DNA of 64,000 nt, taken from positions 248,001-312,000 of the forward strand of contig NZ_JAEULZ010000038.1 of the NCBI RefSeq assembly GCF_016793485.1, read 5' to 3'. The position numbers were made by a program, and so were the translations under genes. Shown here piece after piece: positions 1 to 8,949 of the stretch. Below the pieces are notes generated by a model. That model had not been told where the DNA came from. It made no database searches and saw only the letters and a list, made by a program, of their open reading frames with translations. Position 1 is the stretch's first letter. Each line of letters opens with the position of its first letter. Source of the DNA: Mesorhizobium sp. GTDB lineage: Bacteria; Pseudomonadota; Alphaproteobacteria; Rhizobiales; Rhizobiaceae.

Positions 1-1066
1 CGTTGTTGACTGCGAGCGCAGCCAGCGCGACCGCAAATGGGAACTGGGCCTCCTTCATGTGGCCTGTGATGCCTGTGAAGCCTCGCAGCGCCACCGAAGG
101 GAATGCGCCAAACACGTCTTTTTCGGCCGCCGTTGCGGCGTGCGCGCCCGATACGCCCGATACCGCGAGGATCGGCTTCTGGCCCGGCAGCCCGGTCTTC
201 GCGGCCAAGGCCGACAGGGCGTCGGATAGGCTCTCCTTCCTGCGCCGCGCGCGGCCAGAAACGATTGGTCCGAGCTGGGCATAAGCCTTTCGGCCCCGCT
301 TTTCGGCATGCTCGCGCGATTCAAGCACGAGGAACGCACCGCCCGAGCCAGTAATCACGCCGCCACCCTCGGAGCCCCCGCGCTGCCAGACCGGTTTCCA
401 GGGACCGCGGTGCAAATAGCCGCCCAGTTCGTAGCCGAGAAGCATATCGTAGTGTTCGGTCTGGAAGGCTGCGCCGACCAACATGTGAGAAGACTGACCC
501 GAACGGATGCGAGCAGCGGCCGTCTCGACGGCGGCAACGCCTGCGCCTTCCTCGCCCATGAAGGTGCGCGAGGAACCCGTCACCTTGTGTACGATCGAGA
601 TATTGCCTGCGAGCAGGTTGGAGAGCTGCGCCAGGAAGAGGGTAGGGCGCAGTTCGGTGGTCAGCTTTTCGTTGAGCAGTACGCCTCGGTCGTTGCGTGT
701 CGTCGAAGCTTCGAGGATCGTCGTGTCGACGGTCTCGTCACGCTCACCGCCACCGGCAGCCACGACCATGTCCATGGTCGAGCAAAGCGCCTCGTCGGCC
801 TTCAGCCCTGCGTCGTCGAGCGCCAGCCCGGCGGCATAGGTGCCGAGCCGCTGCCATGTCTCCATCTGGCGCTGGTCGCCGCGCTTGGGAATTTGCAGGC
901 CCCAGTCGATCACAGGCAGCGGATGAACGAGATAAGGCGGGAAACGCGAGTCATCGATCACAGGCGCCGGCGGGTCGACCGCCAGCTTTTGCCAGTGCGC
1001 GTCGATGCCTTCGCCAAGGGAAGACACCAGGCCAATGCCGGTTATGAGAACGTCGTTGGAGTTCAT
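1..1066 (-). CDS. Ketosynthase-like protein of lipid A very-long-chain fatty acid synthesis (partial)
   Basis: The gene runs off the window; 355 codons are present, starting at an ATG 30 bases downstream of acpXL. The thiolase fold is recognisable from the N-terminal ITGIGLVS segment, the GGAFLVLES strand and the C-terminal ITGHMKEAQ segment. It belongs to the FabF/KAS family, and beside acpXL it is expected to act in 27-hydroxyoctacosanoate synthesis. The active site looks degenerate: where FabF has the Cys nucleophile this protein has MGEEGAG, like the GEQ motif of polyketide chain-length factors. The first His (NAHGT in FabF) is replaced in AVSGVSGAH and the active-site Lys before TGH is missing; only the TGH His remains. 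It is probably the non-catalytic partner of a second, active KAS encoded further on. No fabZ lies between it and acpXL, unlike the Rhizobium order I remember. Confidence 0.85.
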   Translation of the reverse strand, partial: MNSNDVLITGIGLVSSLGEGIDAHWQKLAVDPPAPVIDDSRFPPYLVHPLPVIDWGLQIPKRGDQRQMETWQRLGTYAAGLALDDAGLKADEALCSTMDMVVAAGGGERDETVDTTILEASTTRNDRGVLLNEKLTTELRPTLFLAQLSNLLAGNISIVHKVTGSSRTFMGEEGAGVAAVETAAARIRSGQSSHMLVGAAFQTEHYDMLLGYELGGYLHRGPWKPVWQRGGSEGGGVITGSGGAFLVLESREHAEKRGRKAYAQLGPIVSGRARRRKESLSDALSALAAKTGLPGQKPILAVSGVSGAHAATAAEKDVFGAFPSVALRGFTGITGHMKEAQFPFAVALAALAVNN

Positions 1067-1096
1067 GATGCCGTTTCGCCTAAACGGCCGGCTTGA

Positions 1097-1378
1097 TCAA
1101 GCGGCCTTTGCAGCCACGAGCCCGTCGATCTTGGCGCAGAGGTTCTTCATCAGGAAGTATTCGTCTGTCGAGGCCTTGCCGTCGTTGACTTCCTGCGTCC
1201 ACTTCTCGAGCGGCACCTTGATGCCGAATTCCTTGTCGATCGCAAAGACGATGTCGAGGAAATCGAGGCTGTCGATCCCGAGATCGTCGATCGTGTGGCT
1301 TTCCGGGGTGATCGTGTTGATGTCGATCTCGCTGGTGTCCGCGATGATCTTCGCGACTTTCTCGAAAGTGGTCGGCAC
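1097..1378 (-). CDS. acpXL: Acyl carrier protein AcpXL
   Basis: Carries the growing very-long-chain (C28) hydroxy fatty acid that is later attached to lipid A in rhizobia and Brucella. It has 93 residues, longer than housekeeping AcpP, and the phosphopantetheine Ser37 lies in DLGIDSLDF. The acidic helix and the [13 protein letters not shown] segment are typical of AcpXL. The start is GTG, preceded by GAAGGAAG at good spacing. It is first in its unit and is followed after 30 bases by a ketosynthase-like gene, which supports a lipid A role rather than general fatty acid synthesis. The preceding 139 bases presumably hold its promoter, but I see no clear -35/-10 pair there. Confidence 0.95.
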   Translation of the reverse strand: MPTTFEKVAKIIADTSEIDINTITPESHTIDDLGIDSLDFLDIVFAIDKEFGIKVPLEKWTQEVNDGKASTDEYFLMKNLCAKIDGLVAAKAA

Positions 1379-1517
1379 GGTTCTTCCTTCAAAAATCCCT
1401 GCAAACCAAGGCGTTCAGCCCCGGCGCGGCTCGTTGAGGCGCTGTCTAGTCGCTTTTTTCCGTCATGAAAAGGGCCGGCGGATGTCTGCGCGGCTTACTA
1501 CGGAAGGGTTTGCACGT

Positions 1518-2087
1518 CTAATTGAAAATAATACGGCCGACGACCCGTAACCCGTCACCTTCGGGAACAACGATCACAGCCTCGCCTTCACGGGCGCTTT
1601 GGCCGCCTGTCAGCGCCTGAATCGTCTCGAGATGGGTCACCAGGACCAGATTGCCCGACTCGGAATAATCACGAATCTCGCCAAGGATCGCATCGATCTG
1701 CTCCTTGCGGGCGGCCTCGTCCGCGGCGGGTGGGTCCAGCGGCGCGAACTCTTCCGCGTCTCCAAACGCGAGTCGTGCCGTTTCCTTCGTCCGGCAGTAG
1801 CGGCTTGTCAGCACGCGGCCCGTCGGAGCCGCACGAGCGGCGAACAACGCGCCGATCTTTCGCGCCTGCTGTTTGCCGCGTTCCGAAAGATTACGCTGCG
1901 TCGAGCACTTTTCGATATCGAACGTGGCCGGTTCGGCCGCGCCGGGCGCCATGGCGTGGCGCAGAAGCACGATTTGTTCGCCTTCGCGCAGAAGCGCCCA
2001 CCCGGCCTCGGTTGCACTGGCCTCCGCCGCGAAAAACAACATGAACGCTGCGGCAATTACGCGAAACACTCGCAATTCACTCCCCAT
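1518..2087 (-). CDS. Secreted histidine phosphatase family protein
   Basis: A 189-residue protein with a signal peptide (about residues 1-25, ending AEASA). The catalytic RHA motif is at residues 43-45 (LLRHAMAPG), and the second conserved His is at 152 (LVTHLET). These are the two histidines of the phosphoglycerate mutase-like/SixA superfamily. The short length and simple RHA motif fit the small periplasmic phosphatase group; the substrate cannot be told. It starts 52 bases downstream of the caspase-TPR gene on the same strand and could be cotranscribed with it. Confidence 0.85.
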   Translation of the reverse strand: MGSELRVFRVIAAAFMLFFAAEASATEAGWALLREGEQIVLLRHAMAPGAAEPATFDIEKCSTQRNLSERGKQQARKIGALFAARAAPTGRVLTSRYCRTKETARLAFGDAEEFAPLDPPAADEAARKEQIDAILGEIRDYSESGNLVLVTHLETIQALTGGQSAREGEAVIVVPEGDGLRVVGRIIFN

Positions 2088-2139
2088 ATGGTCCGATATA
2101 GGGATGGGAATTGCGAAAGAAAGGCAAGAGCGGCCAAGG

Positions 2140-5100
2140 TCACTTCGCCGCCATCGCCTGCCGGATCAGCTCGATCTTCTGATCGGTGATTGCAATCGGT
2201 GGGACGAAGCCGGACTCGGTAAAACCTTCTTTCGCGCTTTCGAAATACGCGATCGCCTTGGCGTAATCCGCGTTCCCGCCGCCCAGAACTCCTCGATTCC
2301 AGTGGATGTCGCCAAGGTTGTTCTGGCCGAACGCCCATTGTAGCGGCTGCGCTTCACGCGAGAAGACCCGTAGAGACGCCTCGAATGCCGCCCCGGCGTC
2401 CTCCAGGTGCTCGCCGCTGTTTTGGCGCGTGCCGAGGTTGAGCAGGGCCATGCCCAGTCCGTTCTGGGCATTGGCCCAGTCGACGGGAGTATTCTCAAAT
2501 GTCAGCACTTCAAGCGCCGCGCGGCGGGCGGCAATCGATTCGACCAGGCTTTGCGTCCCTTCCTCGCTGTTGCTGAGCCAAAGGAGGGTGGAAGCGATGC
2601 CGGTTTGCGTGAGGGCCCATTGGTGAGGCCAGATGTCGCGCCGATATTCCTCAAGCGAGTCCCGGTAGGCTTGGACAGCCTCGCGATACCGCGCGGGCTC
2701 TCCGCTCATGCCGCCGAGCAGTTGGAGAGTGTTACCGGAATTGTAGCGCGTCATCGCCCAGTCGAGCGGCAGCGCGTCACGCGTGTAAACCTGAGCGGCG
2801 GCGTCGAAGGCTGCCACCGACTCCTCCATCCGGCGGGGATTGGAGGTGCGCTGCCCCAGCGTCTGGTAAACCGCCCCCAGATTGTTCTGGGCTGATGCCC
2901 AATCCATCGGAAACTTATCCCGCGTGTAGATCTGCAGCGCGTCCTCGTAGGCGGCCACCGCCTCTTCCAACAGGGCAGTATCGAGATCGAACTTGCTTAT
3001 GTGCGTCAGCGTGTTGCCGAGATTGAGCCTGCTGGTCGCCCAGTCGATCGGGAAGGTGTCGCGCGTCCGGACCTCCAGCGCCGACCGGAAGGCGGTAGCG
3101 GCCGCTTCGAAAGCGGTCTTGTCGTTGCGGGCATTGCCAAGTCCATTCAGCGTGTTGCCGAGATTGTTTTGCACCATGGCCCACTGAACCGGGGCAGCCC
3201 CTTTCGTGTAGACCTCGAGAGCCGCGCGATAGGCGGCCTCCGCCTCCGTGAGACGCGCGACATTCGGATCGCGCTCAGACAGCGCATAGAGCGTGATCCC
3301 TATATTGTTCTGCGTCGCTGCCCAATCGAGCGGAACTTTGGTCCGATCGCGCTTCTCCAGCGTCGCACGAAACGCAGCGACGGCCTCGTTGAGCTGGCTC
3401 GCATCGCCCCGGCGCTGTCCGAGAACGAGCAGGACATTGCCGATGTTGTTCTGGGCAGCAGCCCAGTTCACGTCGTCCTTCGTCTCGGTGAAGACGCCTA
3501 GCGACTCTCGGAAAATCTCGGCCGCCTGCAACAGTTGCGCATCGTTCGTGTCGCGCTCGCCGACTGTTTGCAGCACGACCGCCATGTTGTTGCGGGTTAT
3601 CGCCCAGTCTTCTCCCCGGTCGCCATAGGGCAGCATCCCGAGGATCTGTTCGTACGCCTTGATCGAGCGGTCGAGCGCGGCCTTGTCACCCTTGTTGTCG
3701 CCGAACGCGCCAAGGGCCTCGGCCTCCATGTTCTTGTAGTTCCAGGCGAGCTTTTCGTCCCACTTCTCGACCAGTCCAAAAGCCTTGCCGTAATCGTCGG
3801 CGGCAGCCGCGTAGTCGAAGACGAGGGAGGCGGCATCGGCGCGCTGGATGTAGATCGCTGCATCGGCAAGACGCTTTTGCTTGACGGCATCCTCGGCAGC
3901 GTCGACTGCGCCGCTCGTCGCCTCGACACGCGCGACGGCCTGGTCGAGGAATTGCCGGGCGGTGACGATCGCGCCTTCGCGGATCGCGGTGTCCGCTGCC
4001 GAAGCGAGGCGGACGATCTCCGGGTCGTCGGTCCTCAGCGCATCCCGTTCCGCGAACATCTTGGTCAGGCGTTCAGCCTGTGCGTCGAGCACCTTCTCCA
4101 GGTCCGCGGGATTCTCAGGAATGTCGTTTGTGCCGAGCGCTCGCAGCACGCCGTAAAGTGAGTCCAGCGGCACATTGCCCTTGGCTGCGGCCAATTCAAC
4201 CTGCGAACGCTTCACGTCCGGCAGGTCCGCTATGGTCAGCAGGAGTTGCCGCCGCTCGCCGGTTATCAGCGCCTCGTCGCCGGCGGGTTCATCCTGCGCG
4301 ACGCCGAAATAGAGAAGCCTGCGCAGGCTCTCGTTGACCCACGGCCGCTGCGCGCCCCTTGTGTCGAGATAGACTTCCTCCGTAACCATCCGCATGACGT
4401 TGCCGAATTCGGCCCCCTCCATCGCGCCGAGGTGGCGAAGCAGCGCCGAAGCGTAGGGGCTGGTTTCGCCTGCCGTCCCATCCAGCGCCGGTTGCCCGGG
4501 CTCCGCGGCAAAACCGATCACTGTGCCGAGGTTGTCATTTGTGGGCGCATCTTTGGTCTTGAGCGAGACCGCACCGCGAACTGGAGCCAGTCCGCTCGCC
4601 GTCATCCTGTCGCCCGAGGCTTTTGGTTGACGACGAACGACGGCGTCTGGCGGGAAGGGGTTGGTCCTGCAGGCGTCCAGCAGCAGGATCGCGACGGGCG
4701 CCTTCTGCTTCAGTTCGTCCATGATGCCGGAAAGCGGAACCAGCGCTTCCGACGCATTCGCAAGCGACGACACGTCCGCGTCGACAGGGATTAGCCAGTT
4801 TTCACCGCCGGCCTCGATGCCGTGTCCTGAATAATAGAGGAGGGCGACGTCCGCCTCTTCGGCGTCCTCGACGAACCGTTCGATGTCGCGCTTGAGTTTT
4901 GACGCATCGCGGTCGGTCACGCCGCGCGCATCGAAGCCGAGATCGGTGAGAAGCTTGACCACCTCGCGCGCATCATTCGCAGGGTTTGGCAGCGCGGTGA
5001 TGTGTTCGTAGTCTGACTGGCCGATGACGAGGGCAATTCCGCTGAGCCTGCCTTTTTCCTCGGCAGGGGCCGGTGTCGCAAGACCCAGCAGGGCGACCAT

Positions 5101-5160
5101 GACGGCCACCAGTCTGGCCGCGGCGGCATATCGAGACGAAACTGAACGCGCAGCTTGCAT
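2140..5160 (-). CDS. Secreted caspase-like peptidase (C14) with TPR repeats
   Basis: A 1006-residue protein with a signal peptide (about 1-33, ending APA). An N-terminal caspase/metacaspase p20-like domain covers about 38-290, with the catalytic pair His113 (YYSGHGIEAG) and Cys164 (LLLDACRTN) both present. A helical middle part follows. From about residue 500 there are ten degenerate repeats of roughly 50 residues, each opening with a WAxxQNNLGNxL-type helix and containing a second FRxAL-type helix, so TPR-like pairs. Family knowledge: such proteins cleave after Arg/Lys or act as scaffolds; substrate and partners here are unknown. The signal peptide puts it in the periplasm or outside. A small phosphatase gene follows on the same strand; the next gene upstream is divergent. 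Confidence 0.9.
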   Translation of the reverse strand: MQAARSVSSRYAAAARLVAVMVALLGLATPAPAEEKGRLSGIALVIGQSDYEHITALPNPANDAREVVKLLTDLGFDARGVTDRDASKLKRDIERFVEDAEEADVALLYYSGHGIEAGGENWLIPVDADVSSLANASEALVPLSGIMDELKQKAPVAILLLDACRTNPFPPDAVVRRQPKASGDRMTASGLAPVRGAVSLKTKDAPTNDNLGTVIGFAAEPGQPALDGTAGETSPYASALLRHLGAMEGAEFGNVMRMVTEEVYLDTRGAQRPWVNESLRRLLYFGVAQDEPAGDEALITGERRQLLLTIADLPDVKRSQVELAAAKGNVPLDSLYGVLRALGTNDIPENPADLEKVLDAQAERLTKMFAERDALRTDDPEIVRLASAADTAIREGAIVTARQFLDQAVARVEATSGAVDAAEDAVKQKRLADAAIYIQRADAASLVFDYAAAADDYGKAFGLVEKWDEKLAWNYKNMEAEALGAFGDNKGDKAALDRSIKAYEQILGMLPYGDRGEDWAITRNNMAVVLQTVGERDTNDAQLLQAAEIFRESLGVFTETKDDVNWAAAQNNIGNVLLVLGQRRGDASQLNEAVAAFRATLEKRDRTKVPLDWAATQNNIGITLYALSERDPNVARLTEAEAAYRAALEVYTKGAAPVQWAMVQNNLGNTLNGLGNARNDKTAFEAAATAFRSALEVRTRDTFPIDWATSRLNLGNTLTHISKFDLDTALLEEAVAAYEDALQIYTRDKFPMDWASAQNNLGAVYQTLGQRTSNPRRMEESVAAFDAAAQVYTRDALPLDWAMTRYNSGNTLQLLGGMSGEPARYREAVQAYRDSLEEYRRDIWPHQWALTQTGIASTLLWLSNSEEGTQSLVESIAARRAALEVLTFENTPVDWANAQNGLGMALLNLGTRQNSGEHLEDAGAAFEASLRVFSREAQPLQWAFGQNNLGDIHWNRGVLGGGNADYAKAIAYFESAKEGFTESGFVPPIAITDQKIELIRQAMAAK

Positions 5161-5266
5161 GTCTGCTCCGGAAAGCCCGATCTATCCATGCAATTGCCAG
5201 CCGACAATGATCAAAATCGGGCAATCGCATTGCGCGGGGCAGGCACGTAGCCTATTCGGAAATACC

Positions 5267-6217
5267 GTGTCCTCGGTCATCGAAACCACACTTTTCGTCT
5301 TCGGGCTTGTCGCGCTCGGCTACCTTGCCGGGCTGACCGGCTACCTGAAACTTCAGGTGGGAGATGCCTTGACCGACTTTGCAGTCGGCGTGGCCCTGCC
5401 GCTCCTGCTCTTTCGAACGATGGTAGCCGCCGATTTCCATGGCTCCGCCCCATGGGCCCTCTGGGGCGTCTATTTTGCTGGCGCCGCCCTGACATGGGTC
5501 GCCGGGCATCTCGTCATGACGAGGGCGTTCGAACGCGACTCGCAGGCCGGCGTTGTCGGGGGTGTTTCGGCCGCTTATTCCAACCTTGTGCTGTTGGGCA
5601 TCCCTTTCATGCTCGGTGTGTATGGCCCGCCAGGATTCGAAGTCCTCTCCCTGCTGATTGCCATCCACTTTCCCCTGATGACCATGGTTTCCATCATCGT
5701 GTTCGACCTGTTCGGACACCGCAAGAGCGGCAGAATCAGCGCGGGCGAAATCCTGCGCGCGTTCCTGAGGCGCGTTTTGCCCAATTCGCTGATGATCGGC
5801 ATTCTTGCTGGCCTGCTTTGGCGCATCACCGGACTGCAGCTTCCCTTGTTCGTCGATCGTATGGTGGACGCGCTTGCCGACATCGCGGGACCTCTCGCGC
5901 TCTTTGCGATGGGACTTGGGCTGAGGAAGTTCAGCATTTCCGGAAACATCTTGCCGGCTGCTGCCCTTACCGTCCTGAAGCTGTTCCTGATGCCGGCGCT
6001 GGTCCTCGGCCTGGCGTTGCTGATTGGCCTGCCACCAATGACGGCCAAGGTGGCTGTCGTTGCTGCCGCACTGCCTTCCGGCGTGAACTCCTATCTCCTC
6101 GCCGTGCAGTTCGGAACCGGGCAGGGGCTGGCGTCCAGCCAGGTCAGCATAGCCACGGCATGCGCGGTGTTGACCACCGCTTTCTGGCTGACGGTCGTGC
6201 AGGCTGTCTTTGGCTAA
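5267..6217 (+). CDS. AEC (auxin efflux carrier) family transporter
   Basis: An inner-membrane carrier with about ten hydrophobic helices in two halves. The AYSNLVLLGIPF segment and the C-terminal ALPSGVNSYLLA segment are typical of the AEC/PF03547 family; substrates in bacteria include malate, malonate and other organic acids, but none can be assigned here. I chose GTG 5267, preceded by GGAAAT, because the first helix begins right after it (ETTLFVFGL) and it gives 316 residues, normal for the family. The frame stays open upstream and ATG 5207 is a possible alternative. It is divergent from the caspase-TPR gene. Confidence 0.82.
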   Translation: MSSVIETTLFVFGLVALGYLAGLTGYLKLQVGDALTDFAVGVALPLLLFRTMVAADFHGSAPWALWGVYFAGAALTWVAGHLVMTRAFERDSQAGVVGGVSAAYSNLVLLGIPFMLGVYGPPGFEVLSLLIAIHFPLMTMVSIIVFDLFGHRKSGRISAGEILRAFLRRVLPNSLMIGILAGLLWRITGLQLPLFVDRMVDALADIAGPLALFAMGLGLRKFSISGNILPAAALTVLKLFLMPALVLGLALLIGLPPMTAKVAVVAAALPSGVNSYLLAVQFGTGQGLASSQVSIATACAVLTTAFWLTVVQAVFG

Positions 6218-6372
6218 CGCGTAGCCTCTCGCGCATCGCTGGACCAAGCCCTTTCGGCCAATAAACATTGATCGACTTAGGTCCGGTGCGCTAAAGCGGC
6301 ATCGGCTCTGGACGCTCGGCGTCCCCCACAATCACACAACGCGGCCAGACATGTCGCACAGGAGGCAGAACG

Positions 6373-7830
6373 ATGCTCCAGAAAACCAGCCATTTCTTGC
6401 GTGAGGCCAACCTCATCGGCGGCGAATGGGTTCAGGCCGACAGCGGCGCAACGGTCGACGTGACCAACCCCGCGACCGGGCTCAAGATCGGCACCGTGCC
6501 GAAGTCGGGGAAGTCTGAAACACGCCGCGCGATCGAGGCAGCCGAGGAAGCGTTCCGGTCATGGCGCAAGACCTCCGTGCTGGAGCGCCACAAGCTGCTC
6601 CGCAAGCTGCACGACGCCATCATGGACAACCAGCAGGCGCTCGCCGAACTGCTAACCACCGAGCAGGGCAAGTCGCTTGCCGAGGCCAAGGGCGAAGTCG
6701 GCATCTCCGCCGCCTACGTCCTCTGGTTCGCCGAGGAAGGCCGCCGCACCTATGGCGACGTGGTGCCGTCGCCATGGGCCGACCGCCGCATCATCACCAC
6801 TAAGCAGCCGGTGGGGGTCGTCGCCGCGATCACGCCATGGAACTTCCCGTCCTCCATGCTCGCCCGCAAGCTTGGCCCGGCCTTCGCCGCAGGCTGCACG
6901 GCGGTTGTGAAGCCGGCGTCACAGACGCCTTACTCGGCGCTTGCGTTTGGCGTGCTTGCCGAGGAAGCGGGCTTCCCGAAGGGTGTCATCAACATCGTGA
7001 CCGGCTCGGCCGGCGAGATCGGTGACGAGATATGCTCCAACCCGCTGGTCAAGAAGCTGACCTTCACGGGCTCGACCGAGATCGGCAAGATGCTGATGGC
7101 CAAGTGCGCCGGCACGGTGAAGAAGGTTTCGATGGAACTCGGCGGCAACGCGCCGTTCCTCGTCTTCGACGATGCCGACGTGGATCGCGCGGTCGAGGGC
7201 GCCATGGTCGCCAAGTACCGCAACTCGGGCCAGACCTGCGTCTGCACAAACCGCTTCTTCGTGCAGGCCGGCATCTACGACGCCTTCGTCGAGAAGCTCG
7301 CAGCTGCCAGCAACAAGCTGAAGATCGGCTCCGGCCTCGAGGACGGCACCCAGCAGGGCCCGCTGATCGACGTGAAAGCTGTCGAGAAGGTCGAGGAATT
7401 CGTCGAGGACGCCAAGGCCAAGGGCGGCCGTGTCGTCGCAGGCGGCAAGCGCCATGCGCTCGGCGGCTCCTTCTACGAACCGACCGTCATCGCCGATGCC
7501 AAGCCGACGATGAAGTTCATGAAGGAAGAGATTTTCGGACCCGTCGCCCCGGTCTTCAAGTTCGAGACCGAGGAAGAGGCCGTGAAGCTCGCCAACGATA
7601 CCGAGTTCGGCCTCGCCGCCTATGCCTATACGGGCAGCCTCGGCCGCGCGTTCCGGGTCATGGAAGAGCTGAAATACGGCATGGTCGGTATCAACGAAGG
7701 GCTGATCACCACCGTCGAGGCTCCGTTCGGCGGCGTCAAGGAATCCGGTGTCGGTCGCGAAGGCGGACATCAGGGCATCGAGGATTATCTCGATACCAAA
7801 TATGTCTGCCTCGGAGGCCTCGGTCTCTGA
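6373..7830 (+). CDS. gabD: Succinate-semialdehyde dehydrogenase
   Basis: Oxidises succinate semialdehyde to succinate with NAD(P)+, the last step of the GABA shunt. The 485 residues carry the ALDH core: PWNFPSSMLARKLGPA, FTGSTEIG in the cofactor fold, general base Glu255 (MELGG) and nucleophile Cys289 (GQTCVCTNR). The second Cys two residues after the nucleophile and the TNRFFVQ segment match the GabD branch. The start ATG is preceded by AGGAGGCAG. No gabT is adjacent. A strong intrinsic terminator follows the stop codon within 10 bases, so it is probably a single-gene unit. Confidence 0.92.
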   Translation: MLQKTSHFLREANLIGGEWVQADSGATVDVTNPATGLKIGTVPKSGKSETRRAIEAAEEAFRSWRKTSVLERHKLLRKLHDAIMDNQQALAELLTTEQGKSLAEAKGEVGISAAYVLWFAEEGRRTYGDVVPSPWADRRIITTKQPVGVVAAITPWNFPSSMLARKLGPAFAAGCTAVVKPASQTPYSALAFGVLAEEAGFPKGVINIVTGSAGEIGDEICSNPLVKKLTFTGSTEIGKMLMAKCAGTVKKVSMELGGNAPFLVFDDADVDRAVEGAMVAKYRNSGQTCVCTNRFFVQAGIYDAFVEKLAAASNKLKIGSGLEDGTQQGPLIDVKAVEKVEEFVEDAKAKGGRVVAGGKRHALGGSFYEPTVIADAKPTMKFMKEEIFGPVAPVFKFETEEEAVKLANDTEFGLAAYAYTGSLGRAFRVMEELKYGMVGINEGLITTVEAPFGGVKESGVGREGGHQGIEDYLDTKYVCLGGLGL

Positions 7831-7839
7831 TTTTTCTTG

Positions 7840-7870
7840 CAGGCCGGGCCAAAACCCGGCCTGTTTTGTT
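7840..7870 (+). terminator. Rho-independent terminator after gabD
   Basis: A perfect 9-base-pair stem (CAGGCCGGG with CCCGGCCTG) closes a 6-base loop, followed by TTTTGTTT. It begins 9 bases after the gabD stop and ends 28 bases before galM, so it separates the two genes. Confidence 0.9.
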
Positions 7871-7897
7871 TACACGTTCAGCGGCAGGAGACGCGCG

Positions 7898-8920
7898 ATG
7901 GCAGACGGTGAAATCTTCGGGACGACCGCGGACGGCAAGCCGGTCCATCGTTTCGGTATAACCGGCGGCGGACTGACGGCTCATGTCATGACGTGGGGAG
8001 CATCCGTTCAGGATCTGCGCCTTGCCGGGCACGATGCCCCGCTGGTGCTCGGCTTCGACACGTTCGAGCCCTATCCGCAATATTCGTCCTACATGGGCGC
8101 GATTGCGGGCCGCTACGCCAATCGCATCGCCAACGGCCAGTTCACCATCGATGGCAAGACCTATCAGGCCGACAAGAACTTCCTCGGCAAGCACACGCTT
8201 CACGGCGGTTCGCATAGCTACGGCAAACAGGTTTGGGACGTCGCGAGCCACGGCGTGGACTTCGTCACGCTGTCCCTGCGCGATCCGGATGGCGCGATGG
8301 GCTTTCCGGGCAATCTGGATGTCGTCTGCACATACCGCGTCAAGGCCGGCGGCGTGCTTTCGGTCGAACTGACGGCCACCACGGACAAGCCGACGCTCTG
8401 CAACCTTGCGCACCATTCCTATTTCAATCTGGATGACGGCGGTAGCGGCGACATCCTAGGCCACAGCATGGTCATCCCGGCCGGCGCCTATCTGCCCGTT
8501 GACGACGAACTGATCCCGACCGGCGTCGTGCAGCCGGTCGACGATACGGCCTTCGACTTCCGCAAACCCCGCGCTGTCGATTTGGAGGAGGAGGGTGAGC
8601 AGGTTCTGTACGACCACAACTTCTGCCTCCACTCGGACAAGGGACCACTCAGGCAGGCGACGTGGGTCAAGGGCGCGACCTCGGGCGTCGAGATGGAAGT
8701 CTGGTCGACGGAGCCGGGCGTACAGTTTTACGCCGGCGCGAAGATCGAGCGTCCGGTGCCGGGCCATGAAGGCCGCATGTACAAGGCCTATGCGGGCCTG
8801 GCGCTGGAACCGCAGGTCTGGCCGGATTCGCCCAACCGTGCCTACTTTCCGCAAGCCTTGCTGCGCCCGGATGAGGTCTATCGCCAGGTGACGGAATACC
8901 GGTTCAGCATGGCCACTTAG
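7898..8920 (+). CDS. galM: Aldose 1-epimerase (galactose mutarotase)
   Basis: Interconverts alpha and beta anomers of aldoses. The 340 residues carry the family landmarks: GRYANRI, the substrate-binding HGG, the HHSYFNL motif with the general-acid His, and the C-terminal GLALEPQVWPDSPN segment with the general-base Glu. The start is ATG 7898 after GGCAGGAG; the frame is open further upstream but that part overlaps gabD and its terminator. The role is probably sugar catabolism. No other galactose gene is adjacent, though kdgK lies 1.6 kb away on the other strand. Confidence 0.9.
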   Translation: MADGEIFGTTADGKPVHRFGITGGGLTAHVMTWGASVQDLRLAGHDAPLVLGFDTFEPYPQYSSYMGAIAGRYANRIANGQFTIDGKTYQADKNFLGKHTLHGGSHSYGKQVWDVASHGVDFVTLSLRDPDGAMGFPGNLDVVCTYRVKAGGVLSVELTATTDKPTLCNLAHHSYFNLDDGGSGDILGHSMVIPAGAYLPVDDELIPTGVVQPVDDTAFDFRKPRAVDLEEEGEQVLYDHNFCLHSDKGPLRQATWVKGATSGVEMEVWSTEPGVQFYAGAKIERPVPGHEGRMYKAYAGLALEPQVWPDSPNRAYFPQALLRPDEVYRQVTEYRFSMAT

Positions 8921-8949
8921 CCGTGCGATGGACTCCGGTGCGGCATAAA

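Noticed and set aside
308-1096. Long plus-strand ORF opposite the ketosynthase-like gene
   Set aside because: It is the complement of a well-conserved coding frame and shows no family features; a GC-rich shadow.
5252-6331. Minus-strand 359-codon ORF opposite the AEC transporter
   Set aside because: Antisense of a membrane protein, no recognisable domain, and no ribosome binding site.
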